Origin: an uncultured Paenibacillaceae bacterium
GTDB taxonomy: Bacteria; Bacillota; Bacilli; Aneurinibacillales; Aneurinibacillaceae
Assembly (NCBI GenBank): GCA_937874515.1
Contig: CALNBV010000194.1
Location: 1-5,140, forward strand
Length of the DNA stretch: 5,140 nucleotides
Direction of reading: 5' to 3'
Part shown: positions 4,922-5,140 of the stretch, piece after piece
Layout: every line of letters starts with the position of its first letter
Position numbering within the stretch: the first letter of the stretch is position 1
Made by a program: the position numbers and the translations under genes
Notes under the pieces: model-generated
The model's database searches: none
What the model was told of the DNA's origin: nothing
The model's input: only the letters and a program-made list of their open reading frames with translations

Positions 4922-5140
4922 GTTCTTCCAGGATTTTCTTGCTGCTGTAGTTGAGTTTTGCATCCGCGTCATCTAATTCCTTTTCGATCTCGGCGATGCT
5001 CTTGTAAGATTTGATGAAAAGTACGTGGTAACTTTCGGTTCCGGTTACATTTAAAATAGCTATTTCTTCATCTTCTTTTATGGATTTATCTTCAATTGAT
5101 GCTTTGTATTGTACAAATGGCCCGTATTTTTCCGGTAATT
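4908..5140 (-). CDS. C-terminal part of an unrecognised protein (partial)
   Basis: On the minus strand one frame is open from the window edge to TGA at 4910-4908, giving 76 codons. It contains no Met, so the start lies outside the window. The visible part begins LPEKYGPFVQYKASIEDK. It has two likely strands (EEIAILNVTG and SYHVLFIKSY), then a charged helix (SIAEIEKELDDADAKLNYSS) and ends ILEEHVNT. It is acidic, without membrane segments or metal motifs. Codon choice and the regular strand/helix pattern look like a real gene. I do not recognise the family. It converges on the kai operon with 74 bp between the stop codons and is probably unrelated to it. Confidence 0.7.
   Translation of the reverse strand, partial: LPEKYGPFVQYKASIEDKSIKEDEEIAILNVTGTESYHVLFIKSYKSIAEIEKELDDADAKLNYSSKKILEEHVNT

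Noticed and set aside
1..5140. CRISPR array, insertion sequence, tRNA or rRNA gene.
   Set aside because: No regularly spaced repeats, transposase-like frame, terminal repeats or cloverleaf sequence were found on either strand.

Overview
The window looks like AT-rich euryarchaeal DNA, most likely from a methanogen of the Methanobacterium type. The evidence is archaeal Shine-Dalgarno sites of the GGGGT(GA) kind, T-tract 3' ends, TATA-like boxes rather than -10/-35 pairs, TTG starts, and a kaiC-kaiB-kinase gene set of a kind known from methanogens. The lineage is an inference from style, not a proven assignment.

Layout: at the left edge (1-112, minus strand) is the N-terminus of a membrane-anchored or exported protein. 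A long AT-rich intergenic stretch follows (113-583). It holds back-to-back promoter candidates, two hairpins (one followed by a T-rich run) and an 8-bp inverted repeat whose right arm enters the likely TATA box of the next operon. Positions 584-4833 form one plus-strand operon: a two-domain KaiC ATPase, two tandem KaiB proteins and a soluble histidine kinase with two PAS domains. The gaps from kaiB1 onward are short (19 and 8 bp). The 170 bp between kaiC and kaiB1 is not a true spacer: it holds the shifted remainder of the kaiC C-terminus. The operon ends in a T tract. A convergent minus-strand gene of unknown function enters from the right edge (4908-5140) and has its own hairpin terminator.

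How the genes may work together: KaiC (ATPase and probable autokinase) and KaiB (thioredoxin-like, fold-switching partner) are the core of the cyanobacterial clock. Outside cyanobacteria, kaiBC sets without kaiA are thought to serve as simpler timers or stress modules. Here a cytoplasmic PAS kinase is joined to the set, with no receiver domain or response regulator in view, so it may feed signals into KaiC/KaiB or read them out.

The operon has three structural oddities. First, kaiC has no ATG/GTG/TTG where homology and the ribosome-binding site put its start: an ACG sits exactly there. Second, the kaiC 3' end carries a 93-bp insertion-like repeat with an in-frame TGA and a one-base deletion, which cut off a C-terminal tail still recognisable downstream in another frame. 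Third, the second KaiB lacks about nine residues, including the conserved Pro-Thr-Leu segment, in the part of the fold that rearranges on KaiC binding. All catalytic motifs of KaiC and of the kinase remain intact.
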